From positions 1 to 64,000 of the forward strand of contig NZ_MTHB01000023.1 in NCBI RefSeq assembly GCF_002220365.1: a DNA stretch of 64,000 bases. Direction: 5' to 3'. Each line of letters starts with the position of its first letter. The first letter of the stretch is position 1. The notes below the pieces were generated by a model. That model had not been told where the DNA came from, did not search any database, and saw nothing but the letters and a program-made list of their open reading frames with translations. Below are positions 34,144-44,693 of the stretch, in pieces. Source of the stretch: Caballeronia sordidicola. Its GTDB lineage: Bacteria > Pseudomonadota > Gammaproteobacteria > Burkholderiales > Burkholderiaceae. Both the position numbers and the translations under genes were made by a program.

Positions 34144-36039
34144 TTACTGCCGCGCCAAGGCCTCTTTCACCTGCACCAGCGCCCCTGCATCTTCGATCAT
34201 TGGAAGATCGCCGGGGTCGCGCCCTTCGGCCAACGCAGCAATCGCACGCCGTAGTACCTTTCCCGAACGAGTCTTCGGCAGCATGGCCACGAAGTGGACT
34301 CTGGCGGGACGGGCGATCGCACCCAAATGCGCATCCACGCTCCGACAAAGTTCGGCTTCAAGCGCTTCGCGCACGCCCTCGGCTTCCAATGCCCGAGCAT
34401 CACGTAATACGACGAAGGCCAGTGCAACTTGTCCTTTTACCGAATCGGCCACGCCCACCACCGCCACCTCAGCCACGGCCACGTGAGTGCTTAACGCCTC
34501 TTCTATCTCACGCGTACCCAGCCGATGCCCTGCCACGTTGATCACGTCGTCGGTGCGTCCCAGAATGGTGACGTAACCCTCTTCGTCGGTCACGCCCCAG
34601 TCGAAGGTCGAATACAGGTGCTGCCCCGGCACGCTTTCCCAGTACGTCTTGATGAAGCGCGAATCGTCGCCCCATACCGTCTGCATGCAACCCGGCGGCA
34701 ACGGATAATCGAGCGTGATCACGCCCTTCTCACCCGGCGCACAGATTTCACCCGTCGCCTCGTTTCGCACAGTCAATGCAAAGCCCATCGACGGTACACC
34801 CGGCGATCCGAGCTTCGGCGGCAAAGCTTCAATACCGCGAGGAATCGCGATCATCGGCCAGCCAGTTTCGGTCTGCCAATAGTTATCGATCACCGGCTTT
34901 TTCAGCGCGCCCTGAATCCACTGTGCCGTGGGTTCGTCCAGCGGTTCGCCCGCCAGGAACAACGTGCGCAGACTCGATAAATCCGCCTGCTCCATCAGCT
35001 TCGGGTCCTGCTTCTTGAGCACGCGCAACGCGGTCGGCGCGGTGAACATCAGGTTGACCTTGTGCTGCTCGATGATCCGCCACCAGATGCCGCCATCAGG
35101 GCGGATCGGCGTGCCTTCGTACATGAGCGTTGTCAGGCCGGCAATCAGCGGCGCATAGATGATGTAGCTGTGCCCGACCACCCAGCCCACGTCCGACGCG
35201 GTCCACATGGTGTCGCCAGGCTTGCCCTGGAAGATATGTTCCATCGATGCCGCCATCGCCACCGCGTACCCGCCCACGTCACGTTGCACGCCCTTTGGCT
35301 TGCCGGTCGTCCCAGACGTGTAGAGCACATAAGAGGGCTCGTTCGATTCAAGCCAGACACACGGGACATGGGCGTCGAAGAACTGTTCACGCAACGGCTC
35401 GTAGGAAACGAGATACGGCGCCTGCAATCTTTGCGGCGCGAGCTGGCGGTCGATCAACAGTACCTTCGGCACCTTATGCGTGGCGCGTGCCAGCGCTTCG
35501 TCCACGAGTGGCGTGTAATCGATCACCTTGCCCGCCCGCGCACCGGCGTCGGCGGTGACGATCAGCACGGGCGTGGCGTCATCAATGCGCGCCGCCAGGC
35601 TCGGGGCTGCGAAGCCGCCGAACACGACCGAATGAACTGCGCCGAGCCGCGCGCAGGCCAGCATCGCAAACAGGGCTTCCGGAATCATCGGCAAATAGAT
35701 CAGGACACGCTCGCCCTGTTTCACGCCGAGCGAGCGCATGACCGCGGCCATGCGGTTCACTTCGGCATGCAGCTCGGCGTAGGTGTAGCGCCGCTCGATG
35801 CCCGTTTCCGTCGATACATACACCAGCGCATTTTGCTGAGCGCGGGCGGCGAGATGCCGGTCGACGGCGTTGTAGCAGAGATTGGTCTTGCCGCCGACAA
35901 ACCAGCGCGCGAACGGTGGATTACTGCGATCAAGCACCTGCTCGAACGGCGTTTCCCAATGGATGCGCCGCGCCTGTTCGCCCCAGAAAGATTCCGGATC
36001 TTCGATCGAACGGCGATGAGCTTCACGATAAGTCGGCAT
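34144..36039 (-). CDS. prpE: Propionate-CoA ligase
   Basis: 631 residues, the size of PrpE and acetyl-CoA synthetases. Seen: YTSGTTGKPKGVQRDVGGYAVA (P-loop), DVGWVVGHSYIIYAPL, GTPIRPDGGIWW, NYWQTETGWP, GRTDDVINVAGHRLGTREIEEAL and the acetylatable Lys in PKTRSGKVLRR. The PrpE-type features point to propionate rather than acetate. It adenylates propionate and transfers it to CoA in the cytoplasm, feeding the methylcitrate cycle. No prpBCD genes are in the window, so it is a stand-alone gene here. Convergent with the HTH gene, 11 bp apart. Confidence 0.88.
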   Translation of the reverse strand: MPTYREAHRRSIEDPESFWGEQARRIHWETPFEQVLDRSNPPFARWFVGGKTNLCYNAVDRHLAARAQQNALVYVSTETGIERRYTYAELHAEVNRMAAVMRSLGVKQGERVLIYLPMIPEALFAMLACARLGAVHSVVFGGFAAPSLAARIDDATPVLIVTADAGARAGKVIDYTPLVDEALARATHKVPKVLLIDRQLAPQRLQAPYLVSYEPLREQFFDAHVPCVWLESNEPSYVLYTSGTTGKPKGVQRDVGGYAVAMAASMEHIFQGKPGDTMWTASDVGWVVGHSYIIYAPLIAGLTTLMYEGTPIRPDGGIWWRIIEQHKVNLMFTAPTALRVLKKQDPKLMEQADLSSLRTLFLAGEPLDEPTAQWIQGALKKPVIDNYWQTETGWPMIAIPRGIEALPPKLGSPGVPSMGFALTVRNEATGEICAPGEKGVITLDYPLPPGCMQTVWGDDSRFIKTYWESVPGQHLYSTFDWGVTDEEGYVTILGRTDDVINVAGHRLGTREIEEALSTHVAVAEVAVVGVADSVKGQVALAFVVLRDARALEAEGVREALEAELCRSVDAHLGAIARPARVHFVAMLPKTRSGKVLRRAIAALAEGRDPGDLPMIEDAGALVQVKEALARQ

Positions 36040-36231
36040 TCGAACCCCTGTCTGAACCCTGTCCGGTAGCGGAACGCCACGCCTGGATCAGCTCCAGGCG
36101 CGGGCGAATTGCTCCTGAGCATAGTTCAGGCCGTGGTGCGCTGCTAGAGAGGGACGGCCCTGAGTCGTCCGCCGGGAGACCGCTTCTGCAACGTCGCCGG
36201 TCATCGTTCAAACAAAGGCCGCGATGCGCTG

Positions 36232-36747
36232 CTACGGCATCTGCAAGCGTGGTTTATCGGTTGATCGGGATTTTTCCAGATCGCTTGCCGAATGCTTGAG
36301 CAGCACCGGCGCGAGTTCGCCGGCCACCCGCATGCTGGACACCACGACCATTCGCACGCCGCTGCCCTGCGTTGCGTCGCGCACGGCTTCCCGCGTCGAC
36401 GCCCGCGCTTCTATCCTCGGCTCGATCACAATAAACCCGCGGCAAAAAAGGGCGAGCGTTTCACGGTGGGAACGCAGCCACGCGCTGCGGAGGTGCTTGT
36501 CGTCGGCGGTTTCATCGGCGTCATGTTCCGACACGATCACAAACGGCGTCTTCAACGATAACAACCGCTGCATCTCGGCGCCCCAGCCGAACGCATAGCC
36601 CGGCTGCACTGCGCGTCGACGCAAGCGCACGAGCGGGAAGCGGCCGGCATCGTGCATGCGCTGGTCGGGAATATTGAACGCGTCGGACGCGTCTATCACG
36701 GCGGCGGGACTGACGGACGTGGCCAAGGGTGATGGGGTAGCAATCAC
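36232..36747 (-). CDS. Hypothetical protein, second gene of Fur-box operon
   Basis: 171 residues from a GTG at 36747 that overlaps the upstream stop (GTGA), which indicates coupled translation. The central part (AEMQRLLSLKTPFVIVSEHD, AWLRSHRETLALFCRGFIVIE, RMVVVSSMRVAGELAPVLL) alternates strands and helices in a way that reminds me of small SpoIIAA/STAS-like domains, but I cannot confirm a family. There is no membrane segment. An association with iron is inferred from the operator upstream. Confidence 0.55.
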   Translation of the reverse strand: MIATPSPLATSVSPAAVIDASDAFNIPDQRMHDAGRFPLVRLRRRAVQPGYAFGWGAEMQRLLSLKTPFVIVSEHDADETADDKHLRSAWLRSHRETLALFCRGFIVIEPRIEARASTREAVRDATQGSGVRMVVVSSMRVAGELAPVLLKHSASDLEKSRSTDKPRLQMP

Positions 36748-36959
36748 AGCGGTCTCGTACTCCAGAAATTCATGGCTAATGCAAGGTTGGTGACTATCGG
36801 ACGACGTGAAAACCGGGGTTGCCGGGGCTGCGTGGCGATACCGCTGGTGGGCTGCGTTGCTTCGGCTAGCCATGCGCGGCGCGTGGTCTCGATCATCCGT
36901 GCGGCGCTCGCGGAGATTGCGCGCTGTGCCCGGCTGGAGTCGGGCGTCGTTTCGGTCAT
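36744..36959 (-). CDS. Small hypothetical protein, first gene of Fur-box operon
   Basis: 71 residues, basic and Ala/Thr-rich (AQRAISASAARMIETTRRAWLAEA), with no known motif. The start is very well supported: AGGAGG lies 6 nt before the ATG at 36959. The 25-bp palindrome at 36986-37010 sits just upstream. The position after a Fur-type box recalls hemP-like small proteins, but the sequence does not show the HemP motif. Confidence 0.6.
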   Translation of the reverse strand: MTETTPDSSRAQRAISASAARMIETTRRAWLAEATQPTSGIATQPRQPRFSRRPIVTNLALAMNFWSTRPL

Positions 36960-36985
36960 GTGGACCTCCTGTCGTCGCGAACATT

Positions 36986-37010
36986 GTAATTGCGAATCAT
37001 TCGCAATTAC
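36986..37010. promoter_or_regulatory. Fur-type operator, 25-bp perfect palindrome
   Basis: A 12-1-12 perfect inverted repeat whose core TGCGAATCATTCGCA fits the 7-1-7 Fur pattern TGATAATnATTATCA at most key positions, including AAT-n-ATT. It ends 26 bp upstream of the ATG at 36959, where a repressor would block the promoter or the early transcript. Confidence 0.7.
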
Positions 37011-37217
37011 AAGAGCGATTTTTGAGGAGCGAGTCAGGAGGAGAGGCAGGTTATGTAGCGGAACTGGAGGCGGCAGCGGGAGAAAGATGGCACTCACCCG
37101 CCCCACCGCGGCGATATTCGCGTATGAGGATGCAGCGCTTTAGCGTGCATTCCGGCGCACGGGAGGAGGCGCCGCCGCGCCCATAGGCGAAAGTCTAGAG
37201 CGTCGCGAAAGCGGCGT

Positions 37218-38009
37218 TCAGGAAGGAAGCAGTACGTCGTCCTTGGAATCCCACGCGGACAAAAACCGCCGCAAGATCCCCGATGAATAGGTCCCGCCCA
37301 GCGCGTGCAGGAATTCAAGGAAGGACTCAGGCGCGTCGGAATCGGCAGTATCCGAGACCGTGCGCACAACCGCGCATGCAACACCGTGCTCGAAACACAC
37401 TTGCGCGAGCGCCGCGCCCTCCATCTCGACGGCCAGCGCATCGGGCAACGCTGCGCGCAGCGCATCCACCTCGTCGTGACTGGAAACAAACCGGTCGCCG
37501 CTCACGATCAGCCCACGATGCAACTGCGGCGGGTGAACGCCAAACCGCGCCTCTAACGCAGCGTGGTCATCGGCGAGAAAGGCTCCGCATGCGTCTGCCA
37601 GCGCCGCATTCAGCGTGGCATCGCCGGGAAAGCGCGCCATGCCCAGCAACGGCACTTCAAAGCGCGGAAATAACGGCGACGCGTCGATATCGTGCTGCAT
37701 CAGTATTTCGCCGATCACGATGTCGCCCACGCGGACGTCTTTCCGGACGCCGCCGGCCACGCCGGTGAACACGATATCAGTCACGCCGAACACGTGGATC
37801 AACGCGCTCGCGGTCGCGGCCGCAGCCACCTTTCCGACGCGCGCGAGCGTCACCACGCACGGCACCCCATGTGCGATGCCGACGTGGTACTCGCGCCGGC
37901 CGATGATTTGCGTACGCACGTCACCGCCCGCGTGCATCGATTCGATCAGGTCGCCCAGTTCCTGCGGCAACGCGGCCATGATGCCGAGACGGCTCACGCT
38001 CGCAGTCAT
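37218..38009 (-). CDS. 5'-methylthioadenosine/S-adenosylhomocysteine nucleosidase-like
   Basis: 263 residues from the ATG at 38009, which overlaps the uvrD stop (ATGA). Seen: MAALPQELGDLI at the start, VFTGVAGGVRKDVRVGDIVI, the substrate-binding AVEMEGAALAQVC and the catalytic Asp in RTVSDTADSD. These match the PNP/UDP nucleosidase superfamily in the MTA/SAH branch. It cleaves adenine from MTA or SAH in the methyl cycle and in autoinducer recycling. It is about 30 residues longer than E. coli Pfs, so a related phosphorylase-type activity cannot be excluded. Confidence 0.8.
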   Translation of the reverse strand: MTASVSRLGIMAALPQELGDLIESMHAGGDVRTQIIGRREYHVGIAHGVPCVVTLARVGKVAAAATASALIHVFGVTDIVFTGVAGGVRKDVRVGDIVIGEILMQHDIDASPLFPRFEVPLLGMARFPGDATLNAALADACGAFLADDHAALEARFGVHPPQLHRGLIVSGDRFVSSHDEVDALRAALPDALAVEMEGAALAQVCFEHGVACAVVRTVSDTADSDAPESFLEFLHALGGTYSSGILRRFLSAWDSKDDVLLPS

Positions 38010-40366
38010 TCCACCGCCTGCAGTTTCGCCACCGCCAGCGCGAGCCACTTCTCGCCGTGGCGCTTGAAGCGGACTTGAGCACGGGCATCGGCGCCCGCTC
38101 CTTCAAGCCCGATCACCGTGCCTTCGCCAAACTTGTTGTGAAACACGGCTTGACCGACCTTGAAACCGGTATCGGCGGCGCGCTGGCTGTTGGCAAAAGC
38201 CGGCAATGGCTTGCCGGCATCGGGATCGGCGTATGCAGCGCGTTCCTTGTCGGGCCGTGCGAACCAGTCGCGGCCCCAGCCGGCGTTATCCGACCGGCCG
38301 CCCCAGCGCGCGCCCGCCTCGACCTTCGGTGTCAGCCACTTGAGCGAGCCTTCCGGGAGTTCATCGAAGAAACGGGAACGAATGTTGTAGCGCGTCTGGC
38401 CATGCAACATCCGGCTCTGTGCAAACGACAGATACAGCCGCTCCTTCGCCCGCGTGATCGCTACGTAGGCCAGCCGGCGTTCCTCTTCGAGTCCGTCACT
38501 TTCCTGCGCGCTGTTCTCGTGCGGGAATAGGCCCTCCTCCAAGCCCGTGATGAAAACCGCCATGAATTCAAGGCCCTTGGCGGCGTGTACCGTCATCAGT
38601 TGCACGGCGTCCTGACCGGCTTGCGCCTGGTTATCGCCGGCTTCGAGCGATGCGTGCGAGAGGAACCCGGCCAGCGGCGTCATGGTGTCGGGATTTTGGG
38701 CAGGATCGGCGGGGCTCTCCGGGTCGAGCACGTCGACGGACGGATCATCGGTCGCCAAGCCGATTTCCGGCGCGTTCGTCGCGCCCGGACGAAGCGGAAT
38801 GGAGCGCGCGGGGGTATCGAGCCCGTAGCCCTCCTCCTGCACGAACGCCGCTGCGGCGTTCACCACTTCCTGCAAGTTCTCCAGCCGGTCCTGACCTTCG
38901 CGCTCGTTCTCGTAATGCGTGGCGAGACCGCTTGCGCGAACCACGTATTCCACGGTTTCGGGCAGGCTCATCTGCTGCGTTTCGGCCCGCATCTTGGCGA
39001 TCAGTTGCGCAAACGCGCCGATGCTCGAACCCGCCTTGCCCATCACATAGGGAACAGCGGCAGCCATCGAACAGTTGTAGAGGCGCGCGGCATCGGCCAG
39101 TTGCTCGATCGACCTTGCGCCGATCCCGCGTGTCGGAAAATTCACGACGCGAGCGAACGCGGTGTCGTCGTTCGGGTTGTCAATCAGGCGCAGATACGCC
39201 AGCGCGTGCTTCACTTCCTGGCGCTCGAAGAACCGCAAGCCGCCATACACACGGTACGCAATGCCCGCGTTCACCAGCGTGTGTTCAATGGTCCGCGACT
39301 GCGCGTTGCTTCTATACAGGATGGCGATTTCGCCGCGCGCCGAGCCGGCATGGATCATCGCCTTGATCTCCTCGACGATCCACGCCGCCTCCTGCGTATC
39401 GGTCGCGGCCTCGTACACGCGCACGGGTTCGCCGTGACCGGCGTCGGTGCGAAGATTCTTGCCGAGGCGCCGCGAGTTCTTGGCGATCAGGAAGTTGGCG
39501 GTATCGAGAATATGACCGTGCGAGCGATAGTTCTGCTCCAGCTTGATCATGTTGCGCACGTGGTACTCACGCTCGAAGTCGTGCATGTTGCCGACGTTCG
39601 CGCCACGGAACGCGTAGATGGACTGATCGTCGTCGCCGACCGCGAAGATGGCGTTGTGCTCTCCGGCCAGCATCTTCAGCCACGCGTATTGCAGCTTGTT
39701 CGTGTCCTGGAACTCATCGACCAGGATGTTGCGAAAGCGCGCCTGATAGTGCGCGCGCAGGGGCGGATTGTGGGCAAGCAGTTCGTAGCAACGCAGCAGC
39801 AGCTCCGGGAAATCGACGACGCCCTCGCGTTGGCATTGCTGCTCGTAGGCCGCGTACAGTTCGACGAACTTCATGTTGAAGGAATCGGTCGCGTCGACGT
39901 CTTTTGGGCGCAGGCCTTGTTCCTTGGCGTTGTTGATGAAGTACTGGAGATTTTTAGCCGGATATTTCTCGTCGTCGATATTCAGGCCCTTCATCAGTCG
40001 TTTGATCGCCGATAACTGGTCCGATGTATCGAGGATCTGGAACGTCTGCGGCAGGCCCGCGTCGCGAAAATGTGCGCGCAGCATGCGGTTGCACAGGCCG
40101 TGGAAGGTGCCGATCCACATGCCGCGGGTGTCGATGGGCATCATCGCGGTCAGGCGCGCCATCATTTCCTTGGCGGCCTTGTTCGTGAAGGTGACGGCAA
40201 GAATGGTCGGGGGCGACGCGAATCCCTGCTGGATCAGCCAGGCGATACGCGTGATCAGTACGCGCGTCTTGCCGCTGCCCGCGCCCGCGAGAATAAGCGC
40301 CGGCTCGTTCGGCAGCGTGACGGCGGCGAGTTGTTCAGGGTTCAGATTGGCGAGCAGATCGGGCAT
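38006..40366 (-). CDS. uvrD: DNA helicase II (UvrD)
   Basis: 786 residues, normal for superfamily 1A 3'-5' helicases. Seen: Q-motif LNPEQLAAVTLP, Walker A AGAGSGKT, Walker B DEFQDTN, VGDDDQSIYAFRGA, YGGLRFFERQEVKHALAYLRL, LMTVHAAKGLEF and VAITRAKERLYLSFAQSR. The C-terminal Tudor-like tail (VGQAVFHNKFGEGTVIGL) is present. It works in nucleotide excision and mismatch repair. The insertion around residues 520-575 (PRSIPLRPGATNAPEIGLATDDPSVDVL region) is linker-like. Translationally coupled to the nucleosidase gene downstream. A TATAAT-like -10 lies at 40393-40398 on the minus strand. Confidence 0.95.
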   Translation of the reverse strand: MPDLLANLNPEQLAAVTLPNEPALILAGAGSGKTRVLITRIAWLIQQGFASPPTILAVTFTNKAAKEMMARLTAMMPIDTRGMWIGTFHGLCNRMLRAHFRDAGLPQTFQILDTSDQLSAIKRLMKGLNIDDEKYPAKNLQYFINNAKEQGLRPKDVDATDSFNMKFVELYAAYEQQCQREGVVDFPELLLRCYELLAHNPPLRAHYQARFRNILVDEFQDTNKLQYAWLKMLAGEHNAIFAVGDDDQSIYAFRGANVGNMHDFEREYHVRNMIKLEQNYRSHGHILDTANFLIAKNSRRLGKNLRTDAGHGEPVRVYEAATDTQEAAWIVEEIKAMIHAGSARGEIAILYRSNAQSRTIEHTLVNAGIAYRVYGGLRFFERQEVKHALAYLRLIDNPNDDTAFARVVNFPTRGIGARSIEQLADAARLYNCSMAAAVPYVMGKAGSSIGAFAQLIAKMRAETQQMSLPETVEYVVRASGLATHYENEREGQDRLENLQEVVNAAAAFVQEEGYGLDTPARSIPLRPGATNAPEIGLATDDPSVDVLDPESPADPAQNPDTMTPLAGFLSHASLEAGDNQAQAGQDAVQLMTVHAAKGLEFMAVFITGLEEGLFPHENSAQESDGLEEERRLAYVAITRAKERLYLSFAQSRMLHGQTRYNIRSRFFDELPEGSLKWLTPKVEAGARWGGRSDNAGWGRDWFARPDKERAAYADPDAGKPLPAFANSQRAADTGFKVGQAVFHNKFGEGTVIGLEGAGADARAQVRFKRHGEKWLALAVAKLQAVE

Positions 40367-40590
40367 GAGGGGAGTTTTCCGGTGGGACGGGTATTATAAA
40401 TCGGAGGGGCGGTGGCCGTTGGCAGTTGGGTTTTGGACGCCCTCGCTCGCCCGGCTTCCCGGCACCCACCCGAACCCGAAGCACAACCCCGAGTGCGAAT
40501 GAAGAACCTTCGCGCCGGCCCCACCCTGTCTACGCCTTATAATTCCCCGACCCCCGCTTCTTTTACGCATTTTTCGGCAGATTCCACCCC

Positions 40591-43473
40591 ATGAGTGACA
40601 ACACGAGTGACAACACGCTTGCGAAGAGTTTCGAGCCCCAGAACATCGAGTCCCATTGGGGCCCGGAATGGGAAAAGCGCGGCTACGCTGCGCCGACCCT
40701 GATCGAAGGCCGAAAAGATTTCTCGATCCAACTCCCGCCGCCGAACGTCACCGGCACGCTGCACATGGGTCACGCGTTCAACCAGACCATCATGGACAGC
40801 CTCACCCGCTACCACCGCATGCTCGGCGAAAACACGCTGTGGCTGCCTGGAACGGATCACGCAGGGATCGCCACGCAGATCGTGGTGGAGCGGCAACTCG
40901 ATGCGCAAGGCGTATCGCGCCATGATCTCGGCCGCGAAGAATTCCTGAAACGCGTCTGGGAATGGAAGCAACAATCCGGCTCGACCATCACGGGTCAGGT
41001 GCGCCGCCTGGGCGCGTCCATTGACTGGTCGCGCGAATATTTCACGATGGACGACAAGATGTCGCCCGTCGTGCAGGACGTGTTCGTCACGCTGTACAAG
41101 CAAGGCCTGATCTATCGCGGCAAACGGCTCGTCAACTGGGACCCGGTACTCGGCACCGCCGTCTCGGACCTGGAAGTCGCGAGCGAAGAAGAAGCAGGCA
41201 GCCTGTGGCACATCCAGTATCCGCTGCCGGACGGCTCCGGCCACGTGACAGTCGCCACCACGCGCCCGGAAACCATGCTCGGCGACACCGCCGTGATGGT
41301 CCATCCGGAGGACGAGCGCTACGCGCACCTGATCGGCAAGACGGTCATGCTGCCGTTGTCGAACCGGGAAATCCCGGTGATCGCGGACGACTACGTGGAT
41401 CGCGCGTTCGGCACCGGCGTGGTCAAGGTCACGCCCGCGCACGACTTCAACGACTATCAGGTCGGCCTGCGCCACAAGTTGCCGATGATCGAGATCCTCA
41501 CGCTCGACGCAAAAATCAATGACAACGCGCCGGAAAAGTATCGCGGGATGGATCGCTTTGTCGCACGCAAGCAGGTCGTGGCCGACCTGGACGCGCTCGG
41601 CCTGCTGGAATCGGTCAAGCCGCACGCGCTGATGGTGCCGCGCGGCGACCGTACCGGCGTGGTGATCGAACCGATGCTCACCGACCAATGGTTCGTCGCC
41701 ATGAGCAAGCCGGCGCCGCAAGGCACGTTCCATCCAGGCAAATCGATCGCTGAAACGGCGCTCGACGTGGTTCGCGACGGCGAAATCAAGTTCGTCCCTG
41801 AAAACTGGTCGACGACGTATTACCAGTGGCTCGAAAACATCCAGGACTGGTGTATCTCGCGCCAGCTCTGGTGGGGTCACCAGATTCCGGCCTGGTACGG
41901 CGACAATGGCGAAATCTTCGTGGCGAAGACCGAAGAAGAGGCCCGCGCCGAAGCCACGGAAAAAGGCTATACCGGCACGCTCAAACGCGACGACGACGTG
42001 CTCGACACGTGGTTTTCATCGGCGCTCGTCCCATTTTCTTCGCTCGGCTGGCCGGACGAAACACCCGAACTCAAGCATTTCCTGCCCTCCTCGGTGCTCG
42101 TGACGGGCTTCGACATCATCTTCTTCTGGGTCGCCCGGATGGTGATGATGACCACGCATTTCACCGGCAAGGTCCCTTTCGACACCGTCTACGTCCACGG
42201 TCTCGTGCGCGACGCGGAAGGTCAGAAGATGTCGAAGAGCAAGGGCAATACGCTCGACCCGATCGATATCGTCGATGGCATCGACCTGGAAACGCTCGTC
42301 GCGAAGCGAATTACCGGCCTGATGAACCCGAAGCAAGCCGAAAAAATCGAGAAAAAAACCCGCAAGGAATTCCCGGATGGGATTCAGCCGTTCGGCACGG
42401 ACGCCCTGCGTTTCACGATGGCGTCCATGGCAACGCTCGGTCGTAATGTGAATTTTGATCTGGCAAGGTGCGAGGGATATCGTAATTTTTGCAATAAACT
42501 GTGGAATGCGACCCGCTTTGTCCTGATGAATACCGAAGGCCACGACTGTGGTTTCGGCAAGCCGGAGGAATGCGAGGCAGGTGATTGCGGGCCGGGTGGA
42601 TACCTTCACTTCTCTCAGGCCGACTTCTGGATCGTGTCGCTTTTGCAGCGTGTGGAAGCAGAGGTGGAGAAGGGTTTCGCCGATTACCGCTTCGACAACG
42701 TGGCGAGCGCAATCTACAAATTCGTCTGGGATGAGTATTGCGACTGGTACCTCGAGTTGGCCAAGGTACAGATTCAGACCGGCGCGCCGGAGCAGCAGCG
42801 CGCCACCCGCCGCACCCTCCTTCGCGTGCTGGAAACGGTGCTGCGCCTGGCGCATCCGGTGATCCCGTTCATCACGGAAGCCTTGTGGCAGAAGGTCGCA
42901 CCGCTGACGGACCAGTATCCGCAAGCGGCAGAAGGCGGGCAGAGCGCGTCTATCATGATTCAACGCTACCCGGTCGCGCAGCCGTCTAAAATTGATGAAT
43001 CGTCTGAACAGTGGGCAGCCGAACTGAAGGCCATTATCGATTCATGTCGTAATCTGCGCGGCGAGATGAATCTGTCGCCAGCGGTCAAAGTGCCGCTGCT
43101 GGCGACCGGCGACGAAGCGCGGCTCAAGTCGTTTGCGCCTTATGTCCAGGCGCTGGCGCGTTTGTCGGAGGTCAAGATCATTTCCGACGAATCCGCGCTC
43201 GACGCAGAGGCAAGTGGCGCGCCAGTTGCTATCGTAGGAACGAACAAGCTGGTGTTGAAGGTTGAAATCGACGTTGCCGCTGAACGCGAACGGCTCACAA
43301 AGGAAGTGGATCGACTGACGCAGGAAATCGCGAAGGCCCGTGTGAAGCTGGAAAACGAGAGTTTCGTGGCACGCGCGCCGGCTGCGGTGGTCGAGCAGGA
43401 GCGCAAGCGGCTGGCGGAATTCGAATCGACTGCTGACAAGTTGAAAGCACAGTTGTCGCGGCTTCCGGCGTAG
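40591..43473 (+). CDS. valS: Valyl-tRNA synthetase
   Basis: 960 residues. The class I signatures are HMGH in [17 protein letters not shown] and KMSKS in [20 protein letters not shown]. The editing domain ([19 protein letters not shown]) is complete. The C-terminal coiled-coil tRNA-binding arm is visible from about residue 890 ([28 protein letters not shown]). The N-terminus has a near-repeat, SDNTSDNT. It charges tRNA-Val in the cytoplasm. TATAAT at 40538-40543 is a possible -10. Divergent from uvrD. Confidence 0.97.
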   Translation: MSDNTSDNTLAKSFEPQNIESHWGPEWEKRGYAAPTLIEGRKDFSIQLPPPNVTGTLHMGHAFNQTIMDSLTRYHRMLGENTLWLPGTDHAGIATQIVVERQLDAQGVSRHDLGREEFLKRVWEWKQQSGSTITGQVRRLGASIDWSREYFTMDDKMSPVVQDVFVTLYKQGLIYRGKRLVNWDPVLGTAVSDLEVASEEEAGSLWHIQYPLPDGSGHVTVATTRPETMLGDTAVMVHPEDERYAHLIGKTVMLPLSNREIPVIADDYVDRAFGTGVVKVTPAHDFNDYQVGLRHKLPMIEILTLDAKINDNAPEKYRGMDRFVARKQVVADLDALGLLESVKPHALMVPRGDRTGVVIEPMLTDQWFVAMSKPAPQGTFHPGKSIAETALDVVRDGEIKFVPENWSTTYYQWLENIQDWCISRQLWWGHQIPAWYGDNGEIFVAKTEEEARAEATEKGYTGTLKRDDDVLDTWFSSALVPFSSLGWPDETPELKHFLPSSVLVTGFDIIFFWVARMVMMTTHFTGKVPFDTVYVHGLVRDAEGQKMSKSKGNTLDPIDIVDGIDLETLVAKRITGLMNPKQAEKIEKKTRKEFPDGIQPFGTDALRFTMASMATLGRNVNFDLARCEGYRNFCNKLWNATRFVLMNTEGHDCGFGKPEECEAGDCGPGGYLHFSQADFWIVSLLQRVEAEVEKGFADYRFDNVASAIYKFVWDEYCDWYLELAKVQIQTGAPEQQRATRRTLLRVLETVLRLAHPVIPFITEALWQKVAPLTDQYPQAAEGGQSASIMIQRYPVAQPSKIDESSEQWAAELKAIIDSCRNLRGEMNLSPAVKVPLLATGDEARLKSFAPYVQALARLSEVKIISDESALDAEASGAPVAIVGTNKLVLKVEIDVAAERERLTKEVDRLTQEIAKARVKLENESFVARAPAAVVEQERKRLAEFESTADKLKAQLSRLPA

Positions 43474-43484
43474 GGGCTTCGGCC

Positions 43485-43510
43485 TTAGCCGGCCAAGCAT
43501 GGCCGGCTAA
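43485..43510. terminator. Hairpin after valS
   Basis: A perfect 11-bp stem (43485-43495 with 43500-43510) with loop AGCA, 12 bp after the valS stop. No T-run follows. A probable transcript-end or mRNA-stabilising hairpin between valS and galU. Confidence 0.55.
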
Positions 43511-43686
43511 ACTCTGGAAACAACCGATTGCTTGTTCCGCCTTATAGCAAAGTGCGTATTTATTCTTGAAGAATTAATCTCGCCGCACTTTTTTATCAAC
43601 GCATCAACCTGCATCATGGCATCTGCTTCCATGCCCACCGTTTCAGGCTTGACGTTTAAACACGATAAGAGGATCAGGGTCATCAA

Positions 43687-44568
43687 ATGCTAAAAGTTAC
43701 GAAAGCGGTATTCCCGGTTGCGGGTCTCGGTACCCGATTCCTCCCCGCGACCAAGGCCAGCCCGAAAGAAATGCTGCCCGTCGTCGACAAACCGCTGATT
43801 CAGTACGCGGTCGAAGAAGCCATGGCCGCCGGCATAACGGAGATGATCTTCGTGACGGGCCGCAGCAAGCGCGCAATCGAGGATCACTTCGACAAGTCGT
43901 ATGAGATCGAAGCCGAACTGGAAGCGCGCGGCAAGCAAAAGCTGCTCGATCTCGTGCGCAGCATCAAACCAAGCCACGTCGATTGTTTCTACGTGCGCCA
44001 GGCCGAAGCGCTCGGTCTGGGCCACGCGGTGCTGTGCGCCGAAAAGCTGGTGGGCGACAACCCGTTCGCCGTGATTCTCGCGGACGACTTGTTGTACGGC
44101 ACGCCGCCCGTCATGACGCAGATGATCGAAGTGTTCGATCACTATCACAGTTCGGTGATCGGCGTGGAGGAGATCCCCGCTCAGGATTCCAAGTCATATG
44201 GCGTGATCGACGGGAAAGAATGGGAAGACAATATCTTCAAGCTGTCGGGCATTGTGGAAAAGCCGGAACCCGCCGATGCGCCGTCAAACTTGGGCGTGGT
44301 CGGGCGCTATGTGCTGAAACCGCGCGTCTTCGATCACATCCGCGCGTTGAAACCGGGCGCGGGCGGCGAACTGCAACTGACGGACGCAATTCAGTCTTTG
44401 CTCGCTGACGAACAAGTGCTCGCGTACAAGTATCACGGCACGCGTTTCGATTGCGGCAGCAAGCTTGGCTATCTGAAAGCAACCGTGGAATTCGCGCTGC
44501 GCCATCCGGAAGTGGCGGCTGATTTCCAGGAATACTTGAACACGCGTTCGCCGCATCTGATCGGGTGA
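43687..44568 (+). CDS. galU: UTP-glucose-1-phosphate uridylyltransferase
   Basis: 293 residues. The nucleotidyltransferase motif FPVAGLGTRFLPATKASPKEMLPVVDKPLIQYAVEEA is near the N-terminus, in a typical GalU length. Further family blocks are GLGHAVLCAEKLVGDNPFAVILADD and GRYVLKPRVFDHI. It makes UDP-glucose for exopolysaccharide, LPS and trehalose synthesis. An AGGATCAGGGTC stretch precedes the ATG. It ends before a bidirectional terminator. Confidence 0.95.
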   Translation: MLKVTKAVFPVAGLGTRFLPATKASPKEMLPVVDKPLIQYAVEEAMAAGITEMIFVTGRSKRAIEDHFDKSYEIEAELEARGKQKLLDLVRSIKPSHVDCFYVRQAEALGLGHAVLCAEKLVGDNPFAVILADDLLYGTPPVMTQMIEVFDHYHSSVIGVEEIPAQDSKSYGVIDGKEWEDNIFKLSGIVEKPEPADAPSNLGVVGRYVLKPRVFDHIRALKPGAGGELQLTDAIQSLLADEQVLAYKYHGTRFDCGSKLGYLKATVEFALRHPEVAADFQEYLNTRSPHLIG

Positions 44569-44626
44569 GCGCTAACGCCTGACCTGTGAACCCTGAACCA
44601 CCAACAGGTGGTTTGCGGCCGTAAGA

Positions 44627-44663
44627 AAAAAATGCCCATGGTTTAAACCCATGAGCATTTTTT
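44627..44663. terminator. Bidirectional intrinsic terminator
   Basis: An A-tract and T-tract flank a stem ATGCCCATGG / CCCATGAGCAT (one mismatch) around TTTAAA, giving U-runs on both strands. It lies between convergent galU and the TusA-like gene and serves both. Confidence 0.85.
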
Positions 44664-44693
44664 ATTGGCCTTTCTTTATTGGCCTTTCGTCAG

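Noticed and set aside
34144..36039. Acetyl-CoA synthetase (acs) as the name
   Set aside because: Length and blocks such as VQRDVGGYAVA and GTPIRPDGGIWW fit PrpE better.
36744..36959. hemP assignment for the small Fur-box gene
   Set aside because: The position fits, but the conserved HemP core (a short Arg/His-Tyr-Leu-containing motif near the C-terminus) is not present.
38585..40015. Long open frame (476 codons) antisense to uvrD
   Set aside because: uvrD on the other strand has every helicase motif; this frame has none and no ribosome site.
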